From Methanoregulaceae archaeon (lineage in GTDB: Archaea; Halobacteriota; Methanomicrobia; Methanomicrobiales; Methanospirillaceae), in the NCBI GenBank assembly GCA_025453715.1, contig JALOPT010000017.1, forward strand, positions 1 through 15,670: DNA of 15,670 nucleotides. The letters run 5' to 3'. The notes under the pieces were generated by a model that saw only the letters and a program-made list of their open reading frames with translations, was not told the origin of the DNA and did not search any database. Below, piece by piece: positions 1 to 7,885 of this stretch. The position numbers and the translations under genes are program-made. Within the stretch, counting starts at the first letter, position 1, and every line of letters begins with the position of its first letter.

Positions 1-674
1 CGGTTACCTCCCAGAATGCAGGTAATGTGAGGGGGATATGGAACGTGCCTGAAGATACCATACGGTTGCAACTGGTGACACTTCTTGAAGATTTTGATAT
101 TAGGGCGTTTAAGACGGGAATGCTCTACGACCGTGGGGCTGTGGCTGCAGTGGTGTGGGGTGTTCCGAAGGGTGTACCTCTCGTTGTTGACCCCGTAATG
201 ATATCATCAGGCGGGCGTCCCCTGATGGGCCCGGATGCATTAAACGAAATGCAGGAAGAACTCATGCCAAGGGCGACTCTTGTAACCCCCAACCTTCGGG
301 AAGCAGAGGTGCTTTCCGGCAACGGGCCAATCAAATCTGTGGATGATATGCGGGCCGCCGGCCGGAGCATTATGAAGGATGGCCCTGAGTATGTGCTTGT
401 CAAGGGGGGACACCTCCCTGAACGTATAGGTGAAGTTCCGGACCTTTTGATAGGCCGCGAGAGCGAGTGGCTGCTTTCCGGAGAAAGACTACAATTTGGT
501 GCACATGGTACCGGCTGCTGCCTATCCGCAGCGATTACCGGGCATCTCGCTCTTGGGAACGATGTTCCCGGTGCATGTACGGCTGCAAAAAAGTTTGTCT
601 GGCATTCCATTCGTTCATCATTCATAACGAAAAGCGGATGCCGTGTAGTCAACCCCGGGTCTGGTGGAGTATGA
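1..674 (+). CDS. thiD: Hydroxymethylpyrimidine (phosphate) kinase, 5' partial
   Basis: ThiD phosphorylates the HMP pyrimidine of thiamine, and then HMP-P, in the cytoplasm. The frame is open from base 3 to the window edge, so the N-terminal part (roughly 40-50 residues, with the first substrate-binding segment) lies outside. A GTG at base 27 is not the true start, because the codons before it continue the family pattern (VTSQNAGNVRGI). Visible family motifs are FKTGML, DPVMISSGG, TPNLREAEVL, VLVKGGH and the anion-hole segment GTGCCLSAAI near the C terminus. The protein ends about 45 residues after that segment, so there is no C-terminal ThiN domain as in many archaeal ThiD-ThiN fusions. The next gene starts 86 bases downstream behind its own TATA-like box, so the two need not be co-transcribed. 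The assignment is confident; exact substrate preference (HMP versus HMP-P) is family knowledge. Confidence 0.92.
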   Translation, partial: VTSQNAGNVRGIWNVPEDTIRLQLVTLLEDFDIRAFKTGMLYDRGAVAAVVWGVPKGVPLVVDPVMISSGGRPLMGPDALNEMQEELMPRATLVTPNLREAEVLSGNGPIKSVDDMRAAGRSIMKDGPEYVLVKGGHLPERIGEVPDLLIGRESEWLLSGERLQFGAHGTGCCLSAAITGHLALGNDVPGACTAAKKFVWHSIRSSFITKSGCRVVNPGSGGV

Positions 675-690
675 AATGATCGACAACCTG

Positions 691-699
691 ATTTATATT
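691..699 (+). promoter_or_regulatory. Possible TATA box for the histidine kinase
   Basis: An ATTTATATT stretch in the thiD-kinase gap would place a transcript start near base 720, about 40 bases before the kinase ATG. The call rests only on sequence and position. Confidence 0.35.
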
Positions 700-760
700 C
701 ATCCTGCGGATAGTTGTTGTAGCAGACGCAAGGATTCGAATTCAACGATAGGGGGGAGGG

Positions 761-1789
761 ATGGTACCAGATAATAACCAGTTATACCAGGCATTGTTTG
801 AGGATGCACCGGATGGTATGGGAGTATTGGATAATTCAGGTGATATTCTCCTCCTGAACCGTAAGGCGCTTGAAATTACTGGTTATCCGGATGTGGCTGA
901 ACTTCAGGGTAAGAATATTGTCCATATCCTGGATGAAGCTGATCAGAACATGTTCCAGGAATCCTTCAGCCAGGTCCGGTCTTCCGGGGCGGGTATTGTC
1001 CAGAAATCTGGCATCCGGAGGAAAGATGGTTCATTAACAAGATGCGAATTTCAATTCTCCCGTGTACCTGGAGCTGCCAATAGTCCGGGGATAGTGATTG
1101 TATCATTCCGTGATGTATCAGAACGGGCCCGGTCTGAAGAAGCGTTAATTTCAGCAGTCCGGATGCTGAACCGGTTTAATAGTATAACCCGGCACGATAT
1201 CATGAACCAGTTGACTATTCTCCTCGGTTACCTGGAACTGTCACACGACATGGTAACGGACAACACGTTGAAGGAATTCATTTCACGGGAGGAAGGTGCC
1301 GCCGAGACAATCCGGAAGCAGGTCGCATTTACCAAGGAGTACCAGGATGTCGGAGTCAATGCACCAACATGGATTGACCTGTTTGCCGTTGTCAGGGAAA
1401 CTGCATCAGTTGTCGATCACCCGGGGATGAAAGTGGAAGTAAGGATAGACCCGGGCCTCAAGGTCTTCGCAGACCCGCTGATCAGGAAAATTATTTCAAA
1501 TTTTATCGAAAATACCGTGCTGCACGGAAAAACGGCCACCGAAATAACGATAACCTCTTCAGAACAACCTGGAGGACTGGTGATTGCTTTCAGCGACAAC
1601 GGTGCCGGTGTGCCGGCCGAGGACAAAGAACGGATTTTCACCCGTGGTTTTGGGAGCAAACGGGGGTATGGACTTTACCTTGCAAGGGAAATTCTTGCCC
1701 TCAACGGGCTGACAATTGCTGAAACCGGGGAAGCTGGCAAAGGGGCAAGGTTTGAGATTACGGTGCCGAAGGGTGGGTACCGGGTTTAG
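761..1789 (+). CDS. PAS-domain sensor histidine kinase, soluble
   Basis: This is a 342-residue kinase with no membrane segments, so it should sense a cytoplasmic signal. Residues about 7-125 form one PAS domain (DAPDGMGVLDNSGDILLLNR at the start, FRDVSER at the end). Residues 137-165 carry the H-box SITRHDIMNQL with phospho-acceptor His145; HDIxNQ is the form common in Methanomicrobiales kinases. The HATPase_c domain follows: N box NFIENTVLHG (about 247-256), G1 box SDNGAGVP (278-285) and G2 box GYGLYLAREIL (302-312). All catalytic boxes look intact. The start is preceded by a G-rich Shine-Dalgarno run (751-760) that sits unusually close to the ATG. No receiver partner is adjacent. The receiver-like protein at 5469 lacks its phospho-acceptor Asp and so is unlikely to be the target. 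The signal sensed cannot be read from the sequence. Confidence 0.9.
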   Translation: MVPDNNQLYQALFEDAPDGMGVLDNSGDILLLNRKALEITGYPDVAELQGKNIVHILDEADQNMFQESFSQVRSSGAGIVQKSGIRRKDGSLTRCEFQFSRVPGAANSPGIVIVSFRDVSERARSEEALISAVRMLNRFNSITRHDIMNQLTILLGYLELSHDMVTDNTLKEFISREEGAAETIRKQVAFTKEYQDVGVNAPTWIDLFAVVRETASVVDHPGMKVEVRIDPGLKVFADPLIRKIISNFIENTVLHGKTATEITITSSEQPGGLVIAFSDNGAGVPAEDKERIFTRGFGSKRGYGLYLAREILALNGLTIAETGEAGKGARFEITVPKGGYRV

Positions 1790-1802
1790 GTGACAGAAAA
1801 AG

Positions 1803-1834
1803 CAGGGGCTCTTTAATTATATAGTTGGCCCCTG
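1803..1834 (+). terminator. Hairpin after histidine kinase gene
   Basis: CAGGGGC (1803-1809) pairs perfectly with GCCCCTG (1828-1834) across an AT-rich 18-nt loop, starting 13 bases after the kinase stop codon. No T-tract follows directly, so this may be a 3'-end stabilising structure rather than a terminator. Confidence 0.4.
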
Positions 1835-2343
1835 TGCCCCATCCCTGGAAGTACTTCTTGTGATGATATTGCCCTCCGCATCCGCGGAGCTGCAATGCAA
1901 GTCGATTGTCGGTCACTATTGATATTTTCCTGGAATAATTCTGGATCCTACCGATATACCAGATGTTGAATAAAATGCTACCTCTTCTAACTTCATACAT
2001 ATTCCGGAAAACCTTGATTTTCGACCAAATCCTCCTGTTTTCCTGCCACTACCATCCCAATTCCTGCCTATTTATTGAATATTGTTATAAAGCAGTCCGG
2101 ATTATGTTAGGAAAGCCCGATAAAGAACGATGTACCTGCGGTATCTCTCTCCGAATCCAGATCCGGCCTATTATTGCCATGTTTCGAAAATTCTCCAGAT
2201 CCAGGTAATTTTAGAGTGTTTCCTTGAGAAAAAGAGGCTGATTAAGGGAATTCCGGCCATGACCAGGGTTGCCGTACTGGTGCATAAAAAACCGGAACCT
2301 ATGTGTCCTGTATACCTCGCGCACGACTTTCCCGATTATTTTC

Positions 2344-2490
2344 TACAATAACAATCATTTAAAGACTTATTGGTCAAAAAGTTGCGATATAATAATAGAC
2401 CTGGTATACGTACCTCTGCACAATGCATTACAATAATGGATTACAATAAACAATTCATTTTTGCGACCTATATTCAAAAGGCGCTCATAA
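2344..2490. repeat. Diverged direct repeat, 98-bp spacing, upstream of pilin
   Basis: TACAATAACAATCATTT (2344-2360) recurs as TACAATAAACAATTCATTT (2442-2460). The similarity continues weakly in both copies through GAC(T/C)TAT and TCAAAA segments. A third TACAATAA lies at 2429-2436, within the exact 10-nt direct repeat ATTACAATAA (2427-2436 and 2440-2449). The repeats lie about 90-200 bases upstream of the predicted pilin TATA box. They may be regulator-binding sites or leftovers of a duplication. Confidence 0.5.
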
Positions 2491-2544
2491 AATGTCCCAA
2501 TATCAAAAATACTCAAGAATTATTACATATGGAACGGTAACTAC

Positions 2545-2553
2545 TTATTTATA
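2545..2553 (+). promoter_or_regulatory. TATA box for the pilin gene
   Basis: TTATTTATA lies 83-91 bases upstream of the pilin start, giving a predicted transcript start near 2575-2580 and a leader of about 55-60 nt. Confidence 0.5.
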
Positions 2554-2579
2554 CCAAGAAAGAAGACTTCATATCATAC

Positions 2580-2632
2580 GTTGTTGCATCGGTGGGAGAC
2601 TACGGGTGCGGGCGTAACAACCGAGGTGTTGT
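2580..2632 (+). promoter_or_regulatory. Pilin leader with two competing helices around the ribosome site
   Basis: GTTGTT (2580-2585) is complementary to AACAAC (2616-2621). The same ACAAC (2617-2621) is also complementary to GTTGT (2628-2632), and that second helix would put the Shine-Dalgarno GAGGTG (2623-2628) in its loop and stem. The pairings exclude each other. The ribosome site itself is clear: GAGGTG, 7 nt before ATG 2636. Confidence 0.4.
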
Positions 2633-2635
2633 AAA

Positions 2636-3076
2636 ATGAAGAAGATGTCAACATATGGAAAGGGAAGTGAGGATGCAGTATCGCCGGTCATCGGTGTCAT
2701 CCTGATGGTCGCAATTACCGTCATCCTCGCTGCAGTGATTGCAGCATTCGTGTTTGGAATGGCAGGGAACGTTGGAAAAACAAGGAACATTGCAGCTACT
2801 GCAACGAAAACGTCCAATGCTACGAATAATATGATCACTGTAACAAATAACGGTGGACCTGATATTGCCGATTTAATGGCTGGTGACCAAGCATTTACGA
2901 CAAATGTGACCTACGCTAATGGAACCGCCATAACCGGTCATACAGGCACAGTTACAAAGGATGTAGGATCTACCGCAACCTATGTCACTGTTCAGACTGG
3001 TGAAAAAGTCCATGTAATTGTATCTGCGCATTTCACAGATGGTTCATCGCAGGTAATTCTGGATACCTACTTATAA
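2636..3076 (+). CDS. Archaeal type IV pilin-like protein (Pilin_N / DUF1628)
   Basis: This 146-residue protein has the archaeal type IV pilin N terminus. A short basic leader (residues 1-14) is followed by VSPVIGVILMVAITVILAAV, the hydrophobic segment of the Pilin_N family, spanning about residues 15-43. A prepilin peptidase would cleave close to Ala14-Val15, leaving the hydrophobic helix to pack in a pilus core or stay as a membrane anchor. The remainder (about 45-146) is Thr/Asn/Val-rich beta-type sequence with N-glycosylation sequons such as NAT and NGT, fitting a surface-exposed head. No pilus assembly ATPase or membrane platform gene is nearby, so machinery encoded elsewhere must be used. 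It could form an adhesion pilus or act as a single surface protein. A strong ribosome site, TATA box and structured leader precede it. Family assignment is confident; function is inferred. Confidence 0.9.
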   Translation: MKKMSTYGKGSEDAVSPVIGVILMVAITVILAAVIAAFVFGMAGNVGKTRNIAATATKTSNATNNMITVTNNGGPDIADLMAGDQAFTTNVTYANGTAITGHTGTVTKDVGSTATYVTVQTGEKVHVIVSAHFTDGSSQVILDTYL

Positions 3077-3108
3077 ACTTTTTAGGAATTAATAACAGAT
3101 TGTATTAA

Positions 3109-3606
3109 ATGAATTTTAAACAAAAGAATTTATCAGTAATTGTCCTGCTTCTATTCATTTTTCTGATTTTTATTTTGCCAATAAACATTTACATAATTGG
3201 TGATTGGCAAGGTGTAGGCGTCCAATTTGCCTTTTTCCGATATCAAATAACAACTCTTGGGACAAGTCTTATTCATTCATACCAGGATATTGAATATATA
3301 AAAATGGGTATTTTGGGAATAAAAACAGCCCTTTCAACAGCATTTTGGATTATTGGAAGTATATTCCTTACTATCTCATTTATTTATCAAATGTTATATC
3401 TAAAAAAATTTTTTATTACGGGATTATTTGTACTGTTTTCATCAATACTATATTTGGTTTCAATCATTATCCAATACGGCCCCCTCTTCCACGGCCCCGC
3501 CGGAACCGCGATCCCAATCGGCCTCCCTGTGCTATTCGTAATCGGTGCCTGGATGTATATGGAGGGGCAAAAGGAGGAAGCCGGAGATGAGGAGGAAGAG
3601 GTGTAG
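3109..3606 (+). CDS. Four-helix membrane protein of unknown function
   Basis: This 165-residue protein is not assigned to a family. It has about four hydrophobic segments (near residues 8-30, 69-94, 100-122 and 134-150) and a short acidic cytoplasmic-type tail (EEAGDEEEEV). Between segments 1 and 2 lies an approximately 38-residue polar loop. The start is 32 bases after the pilin stop with no good ribosome site, so translation may depend on pilin readthrough or a leaderless transcript, and the start is less certain than the frame. Codon composition changes sharply: the first 120 or so codons are very AT-rich (runs of ATT, TTT, AAA), whereas from about base 3478 the coding sequence turns GC-rich like its neighbours. 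Co-transcription with the pilin is possible, but no role in pilus function can be shown. Confidence 0.72.
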   Translation: MNFKQKNLSVIVLLLFIFLIFILPINIYIIGDWQGVGVQFAFFRYQITTLGTSLIHSYQDIEYIKMGILGIKTALSTAFWIIGSIFLTISFIYQMLYLKKFFITGLFVLFSSILYLVSIIIQYGPLFHGPAGTAIPIGLPVLFVIGAWMYMEGQKEEAGDEEEEV

Positions 3607-3617
3607 GGGATAGATGA

Positions 3618-3644
3618 GGGATCAGAGTAAGGTTCTGTGATCCC
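3618..3644 (+). terminator. Hairpin after membrane protein gene
   Basis: GGGATCA (3618-3624) pairs with TGATCCC (3638-3644), 12 bases after the stop codon. There is no following T-tract. It probably marks the 3' end of the pilin/membrane-protein unit. Confidence 0.4.
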
Positions 3645-3701
3645 GCCCTTCCACCCCGGTATTCATGATTACGACCATGCCTCCTGATATTTTGGCTGAT
3701 A

Positions 3702-3708
3702 TTTATAA
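3702..3708 (+). promoter_or_regulatory. TATA box and long leader for the RNA helicase
   Basis: TTTATAA at 3702-3708 predicts a transcript start near 3730 and therefore a leader of about 175-180 nt before the ATG at 3909. The leader is open in the helicase frame back to an ATG at 3795, but that stretch does not resemble helicase sequence. A long untranslated leader has been reported for the cold-induced deaD gene of the archaeon Methanococcoides burtonii, so cold or RNA-structure control is a reasonable guess. Confidence 0.45.
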
Positions 3709-3908
3709 GATCTGACCGGAGTTACCCCGGCGATCATACAAATCACACCCCACACTATTACCTCCACCCCAACACTCTTATCTCATAACCGCCTATGTGT
3801 AACATCGATCAAACGGGCCAATTATTTCATTTTTCTGCGAGTGGTTATACAATCTCCGCGTATCCTTGGAAGTTACAATGGTCCGGAGTGGTCAATGGTG
3901 AACCACCT

Positions 3909-5375
<1,467 letters not shown>

Positions 5376-5401
5376 TTTTTCAAATTTCCCCGTAACACTA
5401 A

Positions 5402-5430
5402 TTATTTATTCCATTCATATCCTATATTTC
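5402..5430 (+). promoter_or_regulatory. AT-rich promoter region of the cyclase gene
   Basis: The 93-base gap between the helicase and cyclase genes contains TATA-like TTATTTAT (5402-5409) and CTATATTT (5422-5429). Either would give a short leader before ATG 5469. A T-run directly after the helicase stop (5376-5380) may end the upstream transcript. GGGTG just before the ATG is the likely ribosome site. Confidence 0.4.
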
Positions 5431-5468
5431 TGTAATATTTCCTGCTGGTTCCAGACTCCGGGTGCCCC

Positions 5469-7133
5469 ATGATTACTGTCCTCCTTGTACATGACAATAC
5501 TGACATCATTGATTCAACCCGCTCCTATCTCGAACGCATGGGTGAACTGAAGGTAGACAGTGTCAATTCAACAAAACAGGCCATTGAAGTCCTTAAAAAT
5601 AGGGCCTACGATGTGATTGTCTCTTACTACCATCTGCCTGTTGTAGACGGGATTGAATTTCTTGGGGATATGAACGGTGTTGAGCTGCTCAAATACCTGA
5701 AACAGCAGGGAAATACCACCCCTTTCATCCTCTACGCAAGAAATCCGGGAAATAAGATTGTTCTTGAGGACATCAATTATGCTTCCGAGATGGTCGTCAG
5801 TGCCCGGACCCCGCTTTCGGAGCTCCGTGATATCATTAAACAGGCCGTGCTCAGGAAGAAATCGGAACGTGAGCAGAGCACCCGCTACGAGATGTTGAAT
5901 GCACTGTTGTCTGCCACCCCGCTGGCAATAAGCCGGGTCAGGAACGGAAAATTCGAGTGGATCAATACTCCCATGTATGCCATGCTCGGGTATACGGAAG
6001 GGGAGCTTTCTGATAAAGAAATGCCGGTTATTTTTCCAGGCCGCGAAGAGTACGACCGTGCCTGCCGTGAATTATCCATCAGGATCGATGGACAGGGGTG
6101 GGGGAATGCCGATACCGAATTGCGCAGGAAAAACGGGACTCTATTCAACTCTCACCTGCGGACCAGGCCAGTAGACCCTGCTGATCCCGGGAAAGGGGAG
6201 ATGTTAATCGCCGAGGACACGACAGAGCGGTCAAGGCTTTTAGAGGCAGTGAAGCAGGCAGAGATCAAGTACCGTGAACTTGTCCAGGACTCGCAGAGTA
6301 TTATTATCAAAGTGGATACCGAGGGCAACATTACTTTCTTCAACAAGGCTGCACAGGCATTTTTCGGCTGGTCTGCTGCAGAAGTTGTCGGAAAAAGTAT
6401 TGTCGGCACGATTATATCCCCAACTTCCCACTCGGCAAAAGAGGTCATCAGCATGATGGGTGACCTGTCACGGTCCGGGAGTGAGGGAGGTCTCCACATC
6501 AACGAGAATGTGCTCCGGGGAGGGGAAGCGGTATGGATTGCGTGGACAAACAAGCCGGTACGGGACGAATCAGGAAAAATCTCCGAAATCCTCTGCGTTG
6601 GCAACGATATTACCAACCATTCAGGCCATGACCGGATACGGATAAGCATGGCCATGTGGAAAGACAAGGTGCTTGCCGGCACCGATGTTGCAGAAGAAGT
6701 ATTTGAAGCGGCCTTTCACATCAGCATGGAGATCGCACGGGAAGGGCGCGAGGGAAAATCGGTCGGTACCGCCTTTATCATCGGCGATGCCGAAAATGTC
6801 CTGGCAAAGTCAAAGCAGATGATCTTAAACCCGTTTGAAGGGCATGCAAAAGAGAACCGGATCATCACAAACTGCGAGATCAGGGAGATGATCAAGGAGC
6901 TGGCCCAGCTCGATGGTGCCTTCGTGGTAAGTGGGGACGGGCTAATCGAGGCTGCAGCACGCCGGATTACTATCGAGATGAGTAATGTGCAGATCCCGAA
7001 GGGACTTGGGACCCGGCATGCCTCGGTCGCTGGGATTACCCAGGTGACCAGTGCAATAGGGATCGTCGTTTCACAGAGTGGTGGAAAGATCTCGATCTTC
7101 CGTAATGGGCGGATTGTTCAGGAGATCTCGTAG
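5469..7133 (+). CDS. Pseudo-receiver / PAS / PAS / diadenylate cyclase fusion protein
   Basis: This 554-residue soluble protein should make cyclic di-AMP from two ATP through its C-terminal DisA_N-type domain (about 405-554). The two cyclase signatures are visible: DGA at 482-484 (LDGAFVVSGDG) and the RH motif at 516-517 (GLGTRHASVAGIT), followed by AIGIVVSQSGG and IFRNGRIV, as in archaeal enzymes where the third position of the bacterial RHR motif is not Arg. Residues 1-130 have a receiver fold, but the phospho-site is Tyr53 (VSYYHLP where relatives read SDY). The first acidic residue is His8, the usual Thr is Ala90 and the usual Lys is missing, so it should not be phosphorylated. Two PAS domains follow (about 142-255 and 265-385), each ending in a DxT(E/N) signature. 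The architecture differs from DisA, CdaA, CdaS, CdaM and the archaeal DacZ type. PAS domains probably gate cyclase activity. Catalysis is inferred from the motifs. Confidence 0.88.
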   Translation: MITVLLVHDNTDIIDSTRSYLERMGELKVDSVNSTKQAIEVLKNRAYDVIVSYYHLPVVDGIEFLGDMNGVELLKYLKQQGNTTPFILYARNPGNKIVLEDINYASEMVVSARTPLSELRDIIKQAVLRKKSEREQSTRYEMLNALLSATPLAISRVRNGKFEWINTPMYAMLGYTEGELSDKEMPVIFPGREEYDRACRELSIRIDGQGWGNADTELRRKNGTLFNSHLRTRPVDPADPGKGEMLIAEDTTERSRLLEAVKQAEIKYRELVQDSQSIIIKVDTEGNITFFNKAAQAFFGWSAAEVVGKSIVGTIISPTSHSAKEVISMMGDLSRSGSEGGLHINENVLRGGEAVWIAWTNKPVRDESGKISEILCVGNDITNHSGHDRIRISMAMWKDKVLAGTDVAEEVFEAAFHISMEIAREGREGKSVGTAFIIGDAENVLAKSKQMILNPFEGHAKENRIITNCEIREMIKELAQLDGAFVVSGDGLIEAAARRITIEMSNVQIPKGLGTRHASVAGITQVTSAIGIVVSQSGGKISIFRNGRIVQEIS

Positions 7134-7138
7134 ATCCC

Positions 7139-7160
7139 AAGATTATCAGGGAAATCTTTT
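7139..7160 (+). terminator. Small hairpin after cyclase gene
   Basis: AAGATT (7139-7144) pairs with AATCTT (7153-7158) and is followed by further Ts, 5 bases after the cyclase stop. It is a weak stem, and further T-runs occur at 7264-7281. Confidence 0.35.
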
Positions 7161-7349
7161 CATTATCTCCCAACCTTCCTGCACACCTGTTGTCTGGAAA
7201 CAAAAAACAAATAAACTGCTCGACTCCATCCAGTAACACCTAACTACCATTGTTCCCGCTGATTTTTTATTGGTTTTTCCACAATATTTTCTCCTGAATC
7301 CTGACCACATACCCTGTTTTTTATACTAGTTCCGCTAATTACTACATGC

Positions 7350-7358
7350 AGTATATAA
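7350..7358 (+). promoter_or_regulatory. TATA box close to the zinc ribbon gene
   Basis: AGTATATAA (7350-7358) lies only 20-28 bases upstream of the ATG, and no Shine-Dalgarno is present in between. This pattern fits a leaderless transcript. A second TATA-like stretch at about 7318-7327 would instead give a leader of about 25-30 nt. Confidence 0.45.
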
Positions 7359-7377
7359 ACCTGCACGAGTTAATCAA

Positions 7378-7548
7378 ATGAATGAGAGAAGAAGCTATGG
7401 GAGCCCAAGGAATTTCGGCCCTCGTGAGATGACAAAGACAGTCTGTTCAGATTGTGGTAAGGAATGTGAAGTGCCCTTCAAACCCACCGAAGGGAGACCA
7501 GTTTACTGTCAGGAATGCCTTCCTAAACACAGGAAACCCCGGTACTAA
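7378..7548 (+). CDS. Small CxxC-x17-CxxC zinc ribbon protein
   Basis: A 56-residue basic protein with a single predicted zinc site: Cys23/Cys26 (CSDC) and Cys44/Cys47 (CQEC), 17 residues apart, with the intervening EVPFKPTEGRPVYC pattern typical of the small archaeal and bacterial CxxC-x17-CxxC zinc ribbon family. The N-terminal 18 residues are Arg/Gly/Pro-rich (RRSYGSPRNFGPR) and the C terminus is HRKPRY, so binding to RNA or nucleic acid is plausible. An extra Cys30 lies inside the ribbon. Members of this family are generally uncharacterised. The gene stands alone, 244 bases after the cyclase and ahead of a T-rich terminator. The start at 7378 is chosen because it follows the TATA box at leaderless spacing and gives the full basic N terminus; Met18 is an alternative that would keep the ribbon but lose the tail. 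Confidence 0.85.
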   Translation: MNERRSYGSPRNFGPREMTKTVCSDCGKECEVPFKPTEGRPVYCQECLPKHRKPRY

Positions 7549-7560
7549 TTCTTTTTTTAA
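7549..7560 (+). terminator. T-run terminator after zinc ribbon gene
   Basis: A seven-T run (7552-7558) follows directly on the stop codon. Archaeal RNA polymerase terminates on such tracts without a hairpin. Confidence 0.5.
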
Positions 7561-7835
7561 AACAATAAATTCAAATCAAAATGGAATAGCGGAGCAGTTT
7601 TTTGCTTCTGATAGCCAGCGAAATGTAAAACTCCGGTAGCAGTCCCTCGTTGTATTAAGGATTCTGTCCAGATACCAGCACAGCCTGGATAGTTGATCCC
7701 ATTGAAATTTTTTAAAAGTATAGCAATAGGCGATCATCGTCTGTTGTTATACGACACCCCTGGGTTTTTGTTATTTACCTTTTAATGTGAATTGAACAAT
7801 AAATTCCCGGATTTTTCTGCCAATCTCCATAAGAA

Positions 7836-7882
7836 AACATATATCTCCCATCAGAATAGATATTTTTGTAAAGAGAGGTGTT
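7836..7882 (+). promoter_or_regulatory. Promoter and ribosome site of first small secreted protein
   Basis: ACATATATC (about 7838-7846) is a TATA box with a predicted start near 7870. GAGAGGTG (7873-7880) is the ribosome site, 5 nt before ATG 7886. The stretch from about 7831 on is nearly the same as the region ahead of the second copy. Confidence 0.55.
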
Positions 7883-7885
7883 TGA

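Larger units (their letters stand above)
1790..2635. other. Gene-poor 846-bp intergenic region
   Basis: No convincing gene is seen here on either strand. Open frames of 73-81 codons exist but show no recognisable family and lack ribosome sites. Structures present are the 3' hairpin of the kinase, a perfect 6-bp stem with a 4-nt loop at 1874-1889 (CTCCGC/GCGGAG), a pair of diverged direct repeats starting at 2344 and 2442, and the pilin promoter and leader from about 2545. The region is more AT-rich toward the pilin. It could be decayed coding sequence, a long control region or an undetected small RNA; the sequence alone does not decide. Confidence 0.5.
7549..7885. other. 337-bp intergenic region
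   Basis: Apart from the T-run at its left end and the promoter of the next gene at its right end, nothing recognisable is seen. Open frames here lack ribosome sites and known motifs. Confidence 0.45.

Noticed and set aside
125..745. Long minus-strand open frame opposite thiD
   Set aside because: It is a shadow of thiD, whose own frame carries clear family motifs; the minus-strand product has no recognisable features.
731..745. tRNA T-loop-like GGATTCGAATTC between thiD and the kinase
   Set aside because: No cloverleaf, anticodon arm or acceptor stem can be drawn around it.
1758..2000. 80-codon minus-strand open frame
   Set aside because: It overlaps the kinase 3' end and the hairpin behind it, with no ribosome site or family resemblance.
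2130..2351. 73-codon plus-strand open frame in the gene-poor region
   Set aside because: There is no ribosome site, and the composition and sequence look like chance coding; kept only as part of the intergenic entry.
2344..2490. CRISPR-like repeats
   Set aside because: Only two or three diverged copies with irregular spacing, and no cas genes are present.
3795..3908. Upstream start for the RNA helicase
   Set aside because: The added 38 residues do not resemble helicases and the start at 3909 has a well-placed GGTGA.
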